A DNA stretch of 64,000 nucleotides from contig CAADRB010000016.1 of NCBI GenBank assembly GCA_900708905.1, positions 168,211 to 232,210 of the forward strand, read 5' to 3'. The notes under the pieces were generated by a model. That model made no database searches. It saw nothing but the letters and a program-made list of their open reading frames with translations, and was not told where the DNA came from. Shown in pieces: positions 53,501 through 62,400 of this stretch (within the stretch, counting starts at the first letter, position 1; each line of letters opens with the position of its first letter). Source of the stretch: Hymenolepis diminuta. Its lineage: Eukaryota > Platyhelminthes > Cestoda > Cyclophyllidea > Hymenolepididae. Position numbers and translations under genes: made by a program.

Positions 53501-54021
53501 CTTCCGCGGCTACAATAGTTCCAGTTGGTAGTGGAAATCGCCCCAGAACTGCCTCCAGTCACCGGCGAACTTTATCTCATTCCCTTACTGCGATCCTTCC
53601 TGTTCCTACGTTGAACTACGTCCATATAATGACGAAGAAAGATGCTGCAGCTGCGGCGGCAGCTGCTGCGTCGACAAACCAATCGTCGTTGGTAGGCTGT
53701 GAAAGTCCCGCTTCGTCTTCATCTACAGCAAGTTCTTCAGAAAAAGAACAGCGGGCTCCTGTTGTATCTTGCTCGAACCCCTGTCCATCATCAGCAACAG
53801 TTCCCTACGCTCAAATCGATTTTGAACGAACGCGAGCGTTGAATGCTGTGAATGGGACCCCAGGATCCTCTGAAATGGGACATTTTCACTCACATCACCA
53901 CAATTTTCACCAACAGAAGGGTCTTGGAGGTCAGTCTATAGCTTCCAAGAATGCTTCCATGGTTGGAATGGGAGGCGGACTCAGGGGATTGAATATGCGA
54001 AAGAAATCGGACGGTTGGTGA
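35094..54021 (+). CDS. Large PH plus IRS-type PTB docking protein (IRS/DOK7-like), 5' end missing
   Basis: Seven exons join in frame: 35094-35579, 45973-46530, 47579-48091, 48477-49118, 50063-50556, 51393-51818 and 53026-54021 (TGA). They give 1,370 residues after a split first codon. Residues 1-161 are most of a PH domain with a serine-rich insertion. Residues 162 to about 395 are an IRS-type PTB domain: SYHVTLCRVG, QWRLCLIG, IAQWRLDAL, FFLEANR, then YVFQVDGRRLNQLAHAIEEL, fitting the IRS strand-helix end. PH and PTB abut, as in DOK7; the length is nearer IRS. The tail is Ser/Pro/Gly-rich with a proline run (about 48,865-48,890). Tyrosine motifs are AYANL (exon 6), YCNL, AYANL, NYALVDL, LNYVHI and PYAQIDF; the last two resemble FRS2/IRS tail motifs. 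YxN motifs suit GRB2-type SH2 docking; I saw no YxxM. It probably acts at the membrane below receptor tyrosine kinases (inference). The second half of exon 5 looks least protein-like. Confidence 0.82.
36190..36385 (+). repeat. tRNA-derived SINE-like fragment
   Basis: GTGCACGTCTGCTAAGTCGG begins a block that matches GTGCACGTCTTCCAAATCAG at about 44,190. GGTAGAATATGA and CTCTATCCAAGTCAAGTGTT match GGTAGAATATGA and CTCTCCAAGTTAAATGTT of that copy, in the same order. The GATGTTTAACGGAGCACATT segment matches the copy at 13,780. Confidence 0.6.
36580..36765 (+). repeat. SINE-like fragment, diverged
   Basis: GAGACCTGGCGATGTCAC and the later CCTCTACCCAAAATCC resemble the anticodon/B-box side and the CTCTACCCAAGATGAATG tail block of the copy at about 45,600. 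The match is weak and only partial. Confidence 0.35.
37590..37945 (+). promoter_or_regulatory. GC-rich intronic patch, candidate enhancer or internal promoter
   Basis: The patch contains the nuclear-receptor 9-mer TCAAGGTCA (37,795-37,803), a CCAAT element CGGCCAATCA (37,836-37,845) and a perfect 16-bp palindrome CGCGTGGATCCACGCG (37,861-37,876), all within about 80 bases. It is clearly richer in CG than the flanks and has no recognisable exon. The regulatory role is inferred from composition and motif clustering only. Confidence 0.4.
38290..38425 (+). repeat. SINE-like fragment with B-box-like segment
   Basis: GGGTTTGATTCTCATCGAATG matches the GTTCGATGCTCATCGG B-box region of the copy at 45,615, followed by a diverged tail. 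Weak but in the expected position relative to other copies. Confidence 0.4.
39140..39340 (+). repeat. tRNA-derived SINE-like fragment
   Basis: AGGTCATGATATCGATGCTC matches GTCATGATATCAATGCTCAT of the copy at about 44,215. A later TATGTGAGTCTCTCATAAGG segment and CACTACCTAAGTCATGGAAT match tail blocks of the same family in the same order. Confidence 0.5.
41223..41392 (+). other. Unassigned candidate exon in the long intron
   Basis: An open frame is bounded by GTATTGTAG on the left and CAG/GTATTG on the right. It encodes a protein-like segment with PPPYLEGIGQAI, ETEWLTMRPECEEANF and a final RIMQ. I do not recognise it. It could be an alternative adaptor exon, a nested gene or part of a mobile element. 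The frame stays open past the donor to 41,539. Confidence 0.2.
42240..42500 (+). promoter_or_regulatory. GC-rich intronic patch with mirrored nuclear-receptor half-sites
   Basis: TGACCTTGA (42,256-42,264) and TCAAGGTCA (42,275-42,283) are exact reverse complements separated by ten bases, an everted pair of extended NR5A/ERR-type half-sites. The surrounding sequence is GC-richer and CG-containing (GGCGCGCTGAC near 42,480). Function is inferred, not shown. Confidence 0.4.
43480..43920 (+). promoter_or_regulatory. GC-rich intronic patch with consensus NF-Y site
   Basis: Contains ACCGCGCCGCAGTGCGTCGG (about 43,740-43,760), the NF-Y-like CTGATTGGCTGG (43,851-43,862) and TTGCGCGCGCATGCATC (about 43,895-43,911). 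The CTGATTGGCT core is identical to that in the patch at 29,669. It lies about 2 kb before the first PTB exon, so an internal promoter giving a PTB-only isoform is conceivable. Confidence 0.35.
44025..44160 (+). repeat. SINE-like head with A-box
   Basis: AGTGGCGTAGTGGTCAATGT carries a tRNA A-box-like TGGCGTAGTGG, then GAGTTTGACATTCAATT in the B-box position and TTTGTCCAAGAAGGGAG in the tail position. It is directly followed by another family member at 44,170. Confidence 0.5.
44170..44345 (+). repeat. tRNA-derived SINE-like copy, best preserved
   Basis: AGTGGAGCACTGGTGAATGT supplies an A-box-like TGGAGCACTGG. GTCATGATATCAATGCTCAT is in the B-box position, followed by GGTAGAATATGAGTTTCCC and TCTCTCCAAGTTAAATGTTG. 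Together with its neighbours this defines the order of blocks in the family. Confidence 0.6.
44790..44885 (-). repeat. SINE-like head, reverse orientation
   Basis: On the minus strand it reads ATGTGGTACAGCAGTCAACG, then CAAGGTCAAGAGTTCGATAC. The latter is a B-box-like GAGTTCGATAC. It includes one TCAAGGTCA 9-mer (44,825-44,833 as TGACCTTGA), so this instance of the 9-mer may be repeat-derived. Confidence 0.5.
45075..45245 (+). repeat. Dispersed repeat family B, copy 3
   Basis: CAGATTTCATGATTCGTCCC, CTGGATTACGGCAAGTGCTT, TAGTACTTATTG, GATCTTGTCACTTAAATT and GGTTATGAGGTTAAAATGG follow the block order of the copies at 605 and 17,515. Confidence 0.55.
45590..45750 (+). repeat. tRNA-derived SINE-like copy
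   Basis: ACTGGTTCGATGCTCATCGG contains the cleanest B-box (GGTTCGATGC) of the family, followed by GATTTGAATTTCTCATCAGG and CCTCTACCCAAGATGAATGC. It ends about 220 bases before the first PTB exon. Confidence 0.6.
45973..48091 (+). other. PTB-domain exons of the adaptor
   Basis: Exon 45,973-46,530 carries the PTB core strands, with a long Ser/Thr/Gly loop inside the first strand pair. It ends at AAAAG/GTATAC in phase 1. Exon 47,579-48,091 starts with the final PTB strand and C-terminal helix (LMGNYVFQVDGRRLNQLAH, then AIEELMLRRF) and runs on into a Ser/Pro/Gly-rich tail, ending at CGGAG/GTGCAT. The joined Gly at the splice lies in the loop where IRS proteins have GPGEF. The domain assignment is the firmest part of this gene. 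Confidence 0.82.
51890..52445 (+). repeat. Dispersed repeat family E, copy 1 (possibly two stacked copies)
   Basis: Lies in the intron between adaptor exons 6 and 7. GCAATTGGCGCCGCTTTGTC, GGAGGCATACAGCCGG and TAAGCCATGATTTGCGTCTA recur in the same order, with divergence, at 56,930-57,335. The left end is present twice (about 51,900 and 52,040), as GGAAGTGAAGTGGATTGTGA and GGAAGTAGTTTGTGAAATTT. Confidence 0.5.
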
Positions 54022-54028
54022 TATACCG

Positions 54029-54034
54029 AATAAA
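54029..54034 (+). terminator. Possible polyadenylation signal of the adaptor gene
   Basis: AATAAA begins only eight bases after the TGA stop codon at 54,019-54,021 and is followed by an A-run. It is the nearest exact hexamer, but such a short 3' UTR would be unusual and a later signal could be used. Confidence 0.3.
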
Positions 54035-55852
54035 AAAATATTATGTCGCCGTCTTTTTTGTGTGTACACAGAGAAATGTATCCTGTACTAATGTTTCTTA
54101 TTTATATACGTATGTTTTTCGTGTATATGGAGAGATTGCTGTGTTATTACTTATAATATATTACCTGTATATTCTCAGTCCGTCTCTTTTGGTAATTCAG
54201 ATCATAAAATAAGTGCATTTCTTAGTATTTTGAGCTTATTTGCTTATCGAGGAGGGGAGTTTACTAATCGTCGTTAGCCTAATTACCCAAAAGGAAGAAA
54301 ATGCATACTTGATCGGTTAGAGCTTCAATTAGAAATAGGAAAACTCAGAAGCCGATTATGCTACCTGCGTACAAATATGTGGGGATTCATTAAATGAAGA
54401 CCTTGGAGGTTCTTGGATTGATCTGAGATGTTGTGTCTTCTCTAGCTTGTCACAGTCTTCATCACAGAAAGATGAAAAGAAGGCAAGATTCTTCCCAGCA
54501 GGATCTTATACCAGAAAAACGTGGAGTGAAATGATCGAGACATATTTGACCCTAGGATGTTACTAGATCCTCACAGCGGAGCTTAGGGCGATTGACTACT
54601 TCCTCTGCAGAACCATTATCCGTTTCAGGTGGTTTGTTTTAATTAAAGTAATCAAATCATTTAATTGACTCCTTACTGATTTCAGCTTCCCCAATCGGTT
54701 GAGGATGTCGAATGTTCAGTGTTGGTGTCAGTTTAAGAGCAAACCTGGGTTGGAGAGGGGATTCTCATGCAATGAGATGAATGATTAAAATTTAATGAAG
54801 AGTTGACTAAAATTAAATCGGTGTAACGAACGTTCATGCTCCACCCTAATCGCCATAATTGGGAATGAAAAAATTGGATTAGAGATATTGATATATTGAG
54901 AAGGGGTGAGTTGGCGGTCTTGGGGTTGTTACTCACCGACTTAATTTGAAACAATCAAGATGCAGATAAGGGAACTAGTGTTAGAAATTATTTTCCCCTA
55001 ACATGTGTTGCTGCATATGTTTGAACTTTTACGATAAACAAAGATTGAATGAGTTTGTTATGTATACCTATTATACTTAGAATTGTATCAGAAGCGGGCC
55101 AAATGTCGCATTTGGAATTATTCCGCTAAAACTAGCATACCAATAGCAATACTGGAATTACACAGCACCAACAGAATAAAGTAGAAGTTCTGAGAATCGA
55201 ATAATAAACAGGATGTACTGAATAAAGGAATTAACCACTGATACTCTCTGTGGGAATAGATATAAACGAATGTCACATCTTCAGACATATATCAATAGCA
55301 CTTTCCTAAATTAACTTGGGAGATATAATGAATAATATAACCTTCCAATTCTTATTCTCTAGAGCGAAATGGCCTCCAAACCATTGATAAAGCGGCCTAT
55401 CCTCTCATCAAATGACTTGACTCATTTCAAAACAACAAAATAATCTCTCCCAGGAATCAAATAGAAGACCAAGATACAAATATAAATCACTAATTTTATG
55501 CAAATGCAGTATCATTAATTACGTCTTCACAGCTAAGACATTTCCGAAATAAACTTCGATTAAATTTAACTGTCCTGTAAGCATATGGGTTATCATGAGC
55601 ATACTATATGTTTAAAAATATTCTTAAAAATGTGTCAAAGACCTATTGTCTGGTCTAAACTTGCATTTTTTATACATAAATAGGTGGCTCACTACCAGGT
55701 AAGCAAATCTCAAATAACAAAACTGAAAATGTTTTAAAACATTGTTTTCTCATTTGATTTCAATTTACTATTTCCATTTTAATTTTCACGCTGTCCCTAG
55801 TACACTCCTATTTATTGTTATTACTTTTGATACCTTTACTGCAATTTCCAGC

Positions 55853-55972
55853 TTCTGAACCGGTTCTTCCACTTGATTTAGGAGACATTTGTAAAAATTA
55901 CCATTATCTTGAAAGGGATTATTGTCACGTTTCCAATCACTTCATCATCAAACTTTGTACAACTCCCTAACA
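55853..55972 (+). other. Weak exon-like segment, unassigned
   Basis: After a good acceptor (CAATTTCCAG) the frame reads SEPVLPLDLGDICKNYHYL and continues about 20 residues to a TAA at about 55,970. At 55,683-55,697 a 15-base segment is framed by AAATAG and GTAAGC, like a micro-exon. The phases do not join cleanly (phase 0 into this segment gives an early stop), so I treat it as a candidate only. Confidence 0.15.
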
Positions 55973-56280
55973 ACCTCCGTATATGCAGCTTCAAAGATCA
56001 AGCCTGCTAATTTCGTGAATATTTCAGTTATTTTTTCACAATTCTGATATCTCCTTCTGACCATTAAGGTAAAAATTAAAGAATTATGCATGATCATATA
56101 TTAAGTTTTTGTTTGAAAACTAAGCAATAAGATATTGATTCGTTAAGTTACCTGTTTCTTTTAACAAATCAAATCGTCAAATAGTATTGTTAACAAAAAG
56201 AAAATCTGTTGCGCAAATGAGAAGCGGGTAAACGGCAAATTACACAGACTTCTAATTGGATCCATCTCAGGTTGAAGTGC

Positions 56281-56526
56281 CTATACTGCAGGACTATTGG
56301 AATAATCCTTCTGCAGAAAATCAAACCCAATATTAGTGAAAGGATGGGTAGCAAAAGGCACAAGAAAATAATAAGTCAATATAACTGGAGTTTCTTCATG
56401 AAATAGGAAAACCTCATCGCGGAATATAAATTGCAACTCCACCGTATTCTTTGACGAATTCTGCAGCTTTTTGCTAACTGAATCAAATTTGAATTCAACA
56501 AATTTAACAGCTCCAAAATGTGACAT
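56281..56526 (-). other. Unassigned ATG-started ORF (81 aa)
   Basis: Begins with a true ATG (56,526) and ends TAG. The composition is protein-like, with VKFVEFKFDSVSKKLQ, VELQFIFRDEVFLFHEE and TYYFLVPFATHPF segments. I do not recognise a family. A GTATAG donor-like sequence overlaps its stop, so it could be one exon of a larger unknown gene. No neighbours support it. Confidence 0.2.
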
Positions 56527-56929
56527 TGAATTTCATTTGAAATTAACCAAATTTACTTTGATGATTCTCCACCGAGTTGTATATATAATTACAATAGAAT
56601 TCAGAGTTGTAGGGAAGGGAATTTAGATTTCACATTTGAGAATTAAAATGTATATTTAAATCTGAAATAATTTGACATCAAAAGTATACAACTTAATTAA
56701 TAAAATTTTTTGCTTCTGATGTGACTTATGAAATTCGCTTATTTAATAAAACCAAAAAATATTTCAAGTGTATGAGTAAGATTGCTAATAATAAATGGTT
56801 TTATCTTTTCAGTATTAAACTTGTAATTTATTTTTCCTTCAATCATCTGTTTTTGTTACCTCTAAAATAGAAATTATTATCAATTCCATCGAATTCAAGG
56901 CCGTATCAAAGATGCGGTTATGACAAGTG

Positions 56930-57335
56930 TTGCATGGCTTTCAATCTCACTTTTGTTCAGCAATGGGAAGTGGATGATGGAGCTTTTAGATATCGGTCCG
57001 GAAGCCAATGATTCTTGCATAACCTAATTGGCGATTGGCACCGCTTTGCCCATATAACCTTCATGGCTTGAGCATTTGGGAATATTCCTTTTGGAAAAGC
57101 ACAGTTATAGAGGCGCGAATGTGACAGTTACATATATGAATTCTCAATAGCAAGGGTTTGTATCTGTCTGCATTTGAGAAATACCGCGTCTCAGGAGGCG
57201 GCTTACATTCGTGTGGCAGAAGAAGGGATACATCATTCAAAATATTGAATGATGTTGTCACTGCTATTTTTGGGTTTACAGAGTCAATATTGAGTAAAAG
57301 CCGCGATTTGCAACTGCTAAACCTTGTATTTTAAC
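56930..57335 (+). repeat. Dispersed repeat family E, copy 2
   Basis: GGGAAGTGGATGATGGAG, ATTGGCACCGCTTTGCCC, CAGGAGGCGGCTTACA and AAAGCCGCGATTTGCAACT are in the same order as at 51,890-52,445. The reverse-strand open frame at 57,061-57,261 lies inside it and is not called a gene. Confidence 0.5.
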
Positions 57336-59490
57336 AGTGGAGGAACCAGCAATTAGTTATTTTGATAATTAAAACCTCACCTTCGTTCAGTTAAAATAAA
57401 TATTAAGTAATAAATTTACCTTTGAAAAATAACATAAATCTGGCACAGTCCAATTAAACTCCAAGTGGAGTTTGACCCTAGTTCACAGATTCCTATAAAG
57501 TGAGACAATAACGAAACGAACTTTGATATTATCTTTCTACTTCAAAGCAAATAGCCGTTTCGTTACTCTTGTAGATGCACAGAAGGACAAAGAAATCCCA
57601 TGCGAAGATCTCTTATTTGTTATTACGCCGAATAATTAACTCAAGCAAGATGCCTTGGACGTAGGACAATTATTGAGAAAATTGTCAAGTATGTATTAGA
57701 TTTATCACCGATTTCCGTAAGGCTGCAGAATAAATATCGAAAATATACTTGATTTAGCGATACTCGGTTTGTTAAATGGTCTGCAACGTGTCAGCAGGAT
57801 ACAAAAGAATCCGAAGTTTTTGATTGCAGAGTTACAGGACACAATCTAATATTTAGACAAATCTTAAAATTTTAATAACCTTGAAAAAACCGTACTAATT
57901 TCATTCAAAACTGCATTTTATAACTCCAAATAAGTGTTGAGATTTTGATGGCCGTTTTATTTTAATTTCTAATCTGAAATGATTGAGAAGCACGTAATTG
58001 GATTAAAAAATACCTCTTGGTTTAACACGACGGGGGTCGTCAATTGAATCTGATCCCAACGGTTATCGATAGGAATCTCTGTTATAAATTATTAAATCTC
58101 TGAAGGGATATTTAGCAAATTGAATTTACCTTGCATGATTTTATAATTTACTAATACCATCAAGGCGATATTGCGATATAGGTATATATATTCATAGTTT
58201 TGCCTATGCAGTCGAAATGTGATTAATGAACGCATAATTTCATGGTTTCCGGTTAAGTTCAACCCTTTTGATAATAGATCGTAAACCTCAAGAGATTTGC
58301 ATTCATCGTCCTTTCAAAATTTTCTGAAACATTCTTTACATTATGGTTTAAATTTTCTTATTTGAAGGAGATTGATTGAGATTATTTTTGTCCATTTAGC
58401 CAGTGGCAATGACGAAATTCCAAAGTTTATGCAACCGTACTAATTTATCATTTTTATAGGTTTTAGCGACCATAACCAAGGTATGCCGCAGTGGGCAGTT
58501 TAGAGTTTACGGTCAACTGATTTTAATATTCACATTTTTAAATTTACATTAATTATATTTAAATGAAAATAAACCTGTAATTTGGATATTTTGTACTGAT
58601 GACAAAAATTGCAGCCATTTTATAATCAATGGGCAATTCCAGGCAAAATGCAGTGAGTGCAATGATAATCTCTTAACTGACATTCTGACCTTGTAATAGT
58701 ATTTCTGGTAAAATTATTTGATTATTTACCAAAATAAATACATAATTTACTTTCATTTACAAAAAAATGGACTACGTATTTATTACTAAGCGATGAAATT
58801 TTTTCATTAGGCACTAACCTTTTCGACTACTATTTCCACATGCCAATACCTTGGAATGACGTCTTTTCACAGTTGTACGATTGATTAACCACGTATCACA
58901 TACACAACTTGTATCCAAGTCATATATAAACCATCGTCTTCCTCTTTCTTCCTGAGTATGAGTAGCTGTAACAACAGCGGCATCTCAGCGGGTAGCCAAG
59001 GCATTATAGATCATTTTAGTGGCGGCATAGCTCTATTTTATACGGAAGCAGACAGATAAGTAGTCAAAATAAAAGAAGGGAAATCAATGTTTAAGCTTGT
59101 TATTTAGTCTTCATTGTCTAGGTCAAAGTGAGGAATAAATATTAGCTTTAGCTATCTTTTTCAAGTATTTAAATATAATGAAACGAACATTGTCAGGTAG
59201 ATCTACATTCATGATTTCTTAATTACGTATGAATAGAATAGAATTAATTGGGGAGAATCAGCAGAAAATGGGACGAACTATAAATCGTCTCTACTTTCCG
59301 TTTTATGCCTGTAGTTAGTATGGTAAAAATTCAAAATGGAAAAAATCACACAAAGTGATCTTTGGTGCATACTTTAATACAACAAATATGCAAAATCAAG
59401 TAATTAATAGATCCCACATATCACAACACTCAGAGCACATCGACAAAATAATGGTATGAAATCGTAAGCTACACATTTTACACAACAAAA

Positions 59491-62400
59491 CTAGTTGGAA
59501 AGAGGCACAGTTCGAATTAGAACATCGGAATGAAGAATATTAACAACCGCCGTCTCAGTCCATGACAACACAATTTCTGAGGGGTCGGGAGGAGTGCCAG
59601 ATATTCCACCTGGACACTGAAAAGGTCTTACTGGATAGGCGTTTATTGGCTTAACGTGTTGTGTGCCGATTCCGAACAAGCCAGTCGAAGAAAGCTGAAA
59701 CAGGCACAACACAAGTTGTAACTTCGGCGCTATTTATAAGATTTAAGTAGCAATCACTTTACAATACCTGCCAAATTTTCATCACATTCTCTAGCATTGA
59801 ATAGGAGGCCAGTTGGCGTCCATCAAGGTTAAAACAAACTGCGGTAATTGGCGCTTTATGTGCACTCTCAACAGTCTGGAAGAAAGAACGCAGATTAATT
59901 CGCGAGAACTCAGGTTAGGAATAAAATTGAACCCCTAACGTACATGATAGCGACCACTTTTGAAGTCAAAGAATATCAGTTTGCCATTCAATCCACCAAC
60001 GCATACTTTCTGAGCTCGAGTATGGCTAGCAACCGAGTGGAATCTGAAAACAAAATATACTACTTGACTAAATGCTCCCTAAGTGAGTATGAAAAATAGT
60101 TAAGTCAGTTGAACTAACTGTTGAAGAATGGGGAAAACGGAATTTAGTCCTCGCTCTTTGAGTTTGGTTCGATTGACGCAAACCAGCACGATTTCCACCA
60201 ATTCGGGAAGAATAGGTGTCATTTCCAGGCCGCGACGACTTGTCAACTCTGTTAAAACCCGAAGCACCTCAGAAGCTGCACGAATGAGAGGAATAACATA
60301 GCCTGGCGCCTGAGGATTCCAACTGTTGTCATTTCTCATGCCAGGAGCAGCAAGGTGATTTGTGATTTGCGGGTTGAGACCTTGATGTTTGACTAGAGGG
60401 ATTTAAGGTAAACTAGCGTTTCAGCTATTTTTACCATTTTTTTCTATTGTCAAAAATTAGGAATGATAAACGAATGGATAAAATATTTTTTTAAAAATTC
60501 CTTACTCCTGTTTTACTGGTATAATTATTTTCCAGTATATTATTCGCATTGAGACCTGAAAAATCACAGACTGGATACTTACAAAAGCACACTATCCATC
60601 CAAACTGATAAATATAAGGAGGTTGACAGAATTTTAACTTTATCAGAAAGGCTCTAAACCACCACTGTAACCGGTAGGAGTGTTCGGGAGGGCTTTCCAA
60701 GATGGGCATGGTTTCTTACCCGAAGTCTTATCTTTTAATGTTTGGGAGAAATTCGGAGCCTCATATTTTTTAACGGGTTTCATTTGGAATGGTCTGTAGT
60801 GCACACATTAACTCAGCTCTACTCATCCTAAAAATCACACAATGGCTAACAAAGGACACACAACTAGACATCCGCTGTAGGCATATCTTATTTTGCTTGT
60901 CTCTCACAATCCAGATTGCCCTCCCTCAGTACTACTTCCTCCCAATTACTCTTACTTATTTCTAATTGTCCAACACACACGTGGTTCCACTTAACTCTTT
61001 GTTGTCCCAACTGGGAAAGGCTGCGGTATACCGTGAGCGTTAAGGAAGACCAGTAGTTTCGAAACGAGATTTCTAAGCCTAATTCGATCCTATAGCTTTA
61101 CTATTTGGATTTTGGCTTATCTTAGAGTAAACCTTGAAATAGGCAAACAAACAAATTACAGAACAGAAGTACTTATTTTAGGCATACAAAAACAGACATC
61201 TTAGGAATCCTACCTTTAGGCAAAGCTTCTCCACTTAATATTGGTGCAGCTAGTGCAGGAGAGGATACAACAACTCGCAGAATTTTCTGCGAACCATCTC
61301 CGCCGCTAATACCAGCCACATTAGTTGAAGAAGCAACAGCAGTTAACATGGCATTCAGAGTTTGCGGACCGAGTCTACGAAGCATCAGCGAAAGTGTCAG
61401 GATAATAAGATGAGGACGAGTAAAAGCCAACCTCCAGAGAGCCTGACGGCACGCTCTAGCAACATCTTGTTGTTCATTGAACACTTCACCTAGTTGTAAA
61501 CTGAAAAAAAAACAAGAATTAAAGAACCCCCCTCCCCGTATGTATTTCTGATATTAAGTGAATAGGCACTTACTCATTCAACTCCTTACCCTCATCTGCA
61601 ATAAGTGAGAGAAGAGAATCGAGAAGACGAAAGATATCTAAGTAGGGTTCCCAGAGTAGAATTCCTCGACCAAGAAAATCTATTGCCGTACGACGCAAAG
61701 GTGACACTTGAGCAGTTAGCGGTTGTTTCACATATGAATATGAATCCATATCTAATTTAGATACAAATCTGTGATACATACCGAAAACTACTTATATCCA
61801 TTTAAGTAAGATGCTACAAACATTACCTAGATAGCGCATAAGAGCATTAGCAAGATTGCGAAGCACTTCTTCGTTCAATAATGAGGAAGCAACTTTGACG
61901 TCAGGAGGGACTGAGTCATAATATGGTGACAAAGAAGCTGCAGATGAAGTTGAGGGATAGTTGAACTCAACGCACAAATCACGAGCAGCTAACGAAGGAT
62001 TTAGGTGTTGCGATTCGACTCGCGTTACCAGTGCAGCGAGAGTCAGAATTGCACAATTCTAAAAGATGATGTTTAGAACACCCTCAACCTCCACGATGCC
62101 ACTATTCGATAGGTGTAGTGTAGAAGAAAAAGACAGACTTACAACAATGCGATAATGATGAACCGATGATGCAGTGAGGGATTTCATCGGTCCAATTGCA
62201 AATGAATCAAAGACTCCATTCTCAAGCCTGATTGAAATCTTCAGCAAATCTTCCTTTTCACAGCAATCTAATGCTATCTGTGAATCGGTGGTACCTTGGC
62301 TAGATGGATTCTCTTCACACTGATCACACTCACTGGGATTGGATTCTGCTACGTGGTGATTTGTTTCGGGAAGATAGGCAGTCCATTGACTGGCCAGAGC

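Larger units (their letters stand above)
54035..59490. other. Convergent intergenic stretch, mostly empty
   Basis: Lies between the adaptor stop codon and the WDR7 stop codon, which face each other. It holds a family E repeat (about 56,930-57,335), one unassigned minus-strand ORF (56,281-56,526) and a weak exon-like segment on the plus strand (about 55,853-55,972). Otherwise it is AT-rich with no recognisable gene. Confidence 0.55.

Noticed and set aside
57061..57261. 66-codon reverse ORF
   Set aside because: Lies wholly inside the family E repeat, whose other copy at 51.9-52.4 kb is not open in the same way.
60491..60709. 72-codon reverse ORF in a WDR7 intron
   Set aside because: The flanking WDR7 exons join in phase without it, and it shows no WDR7-like or other recognisable sequence.
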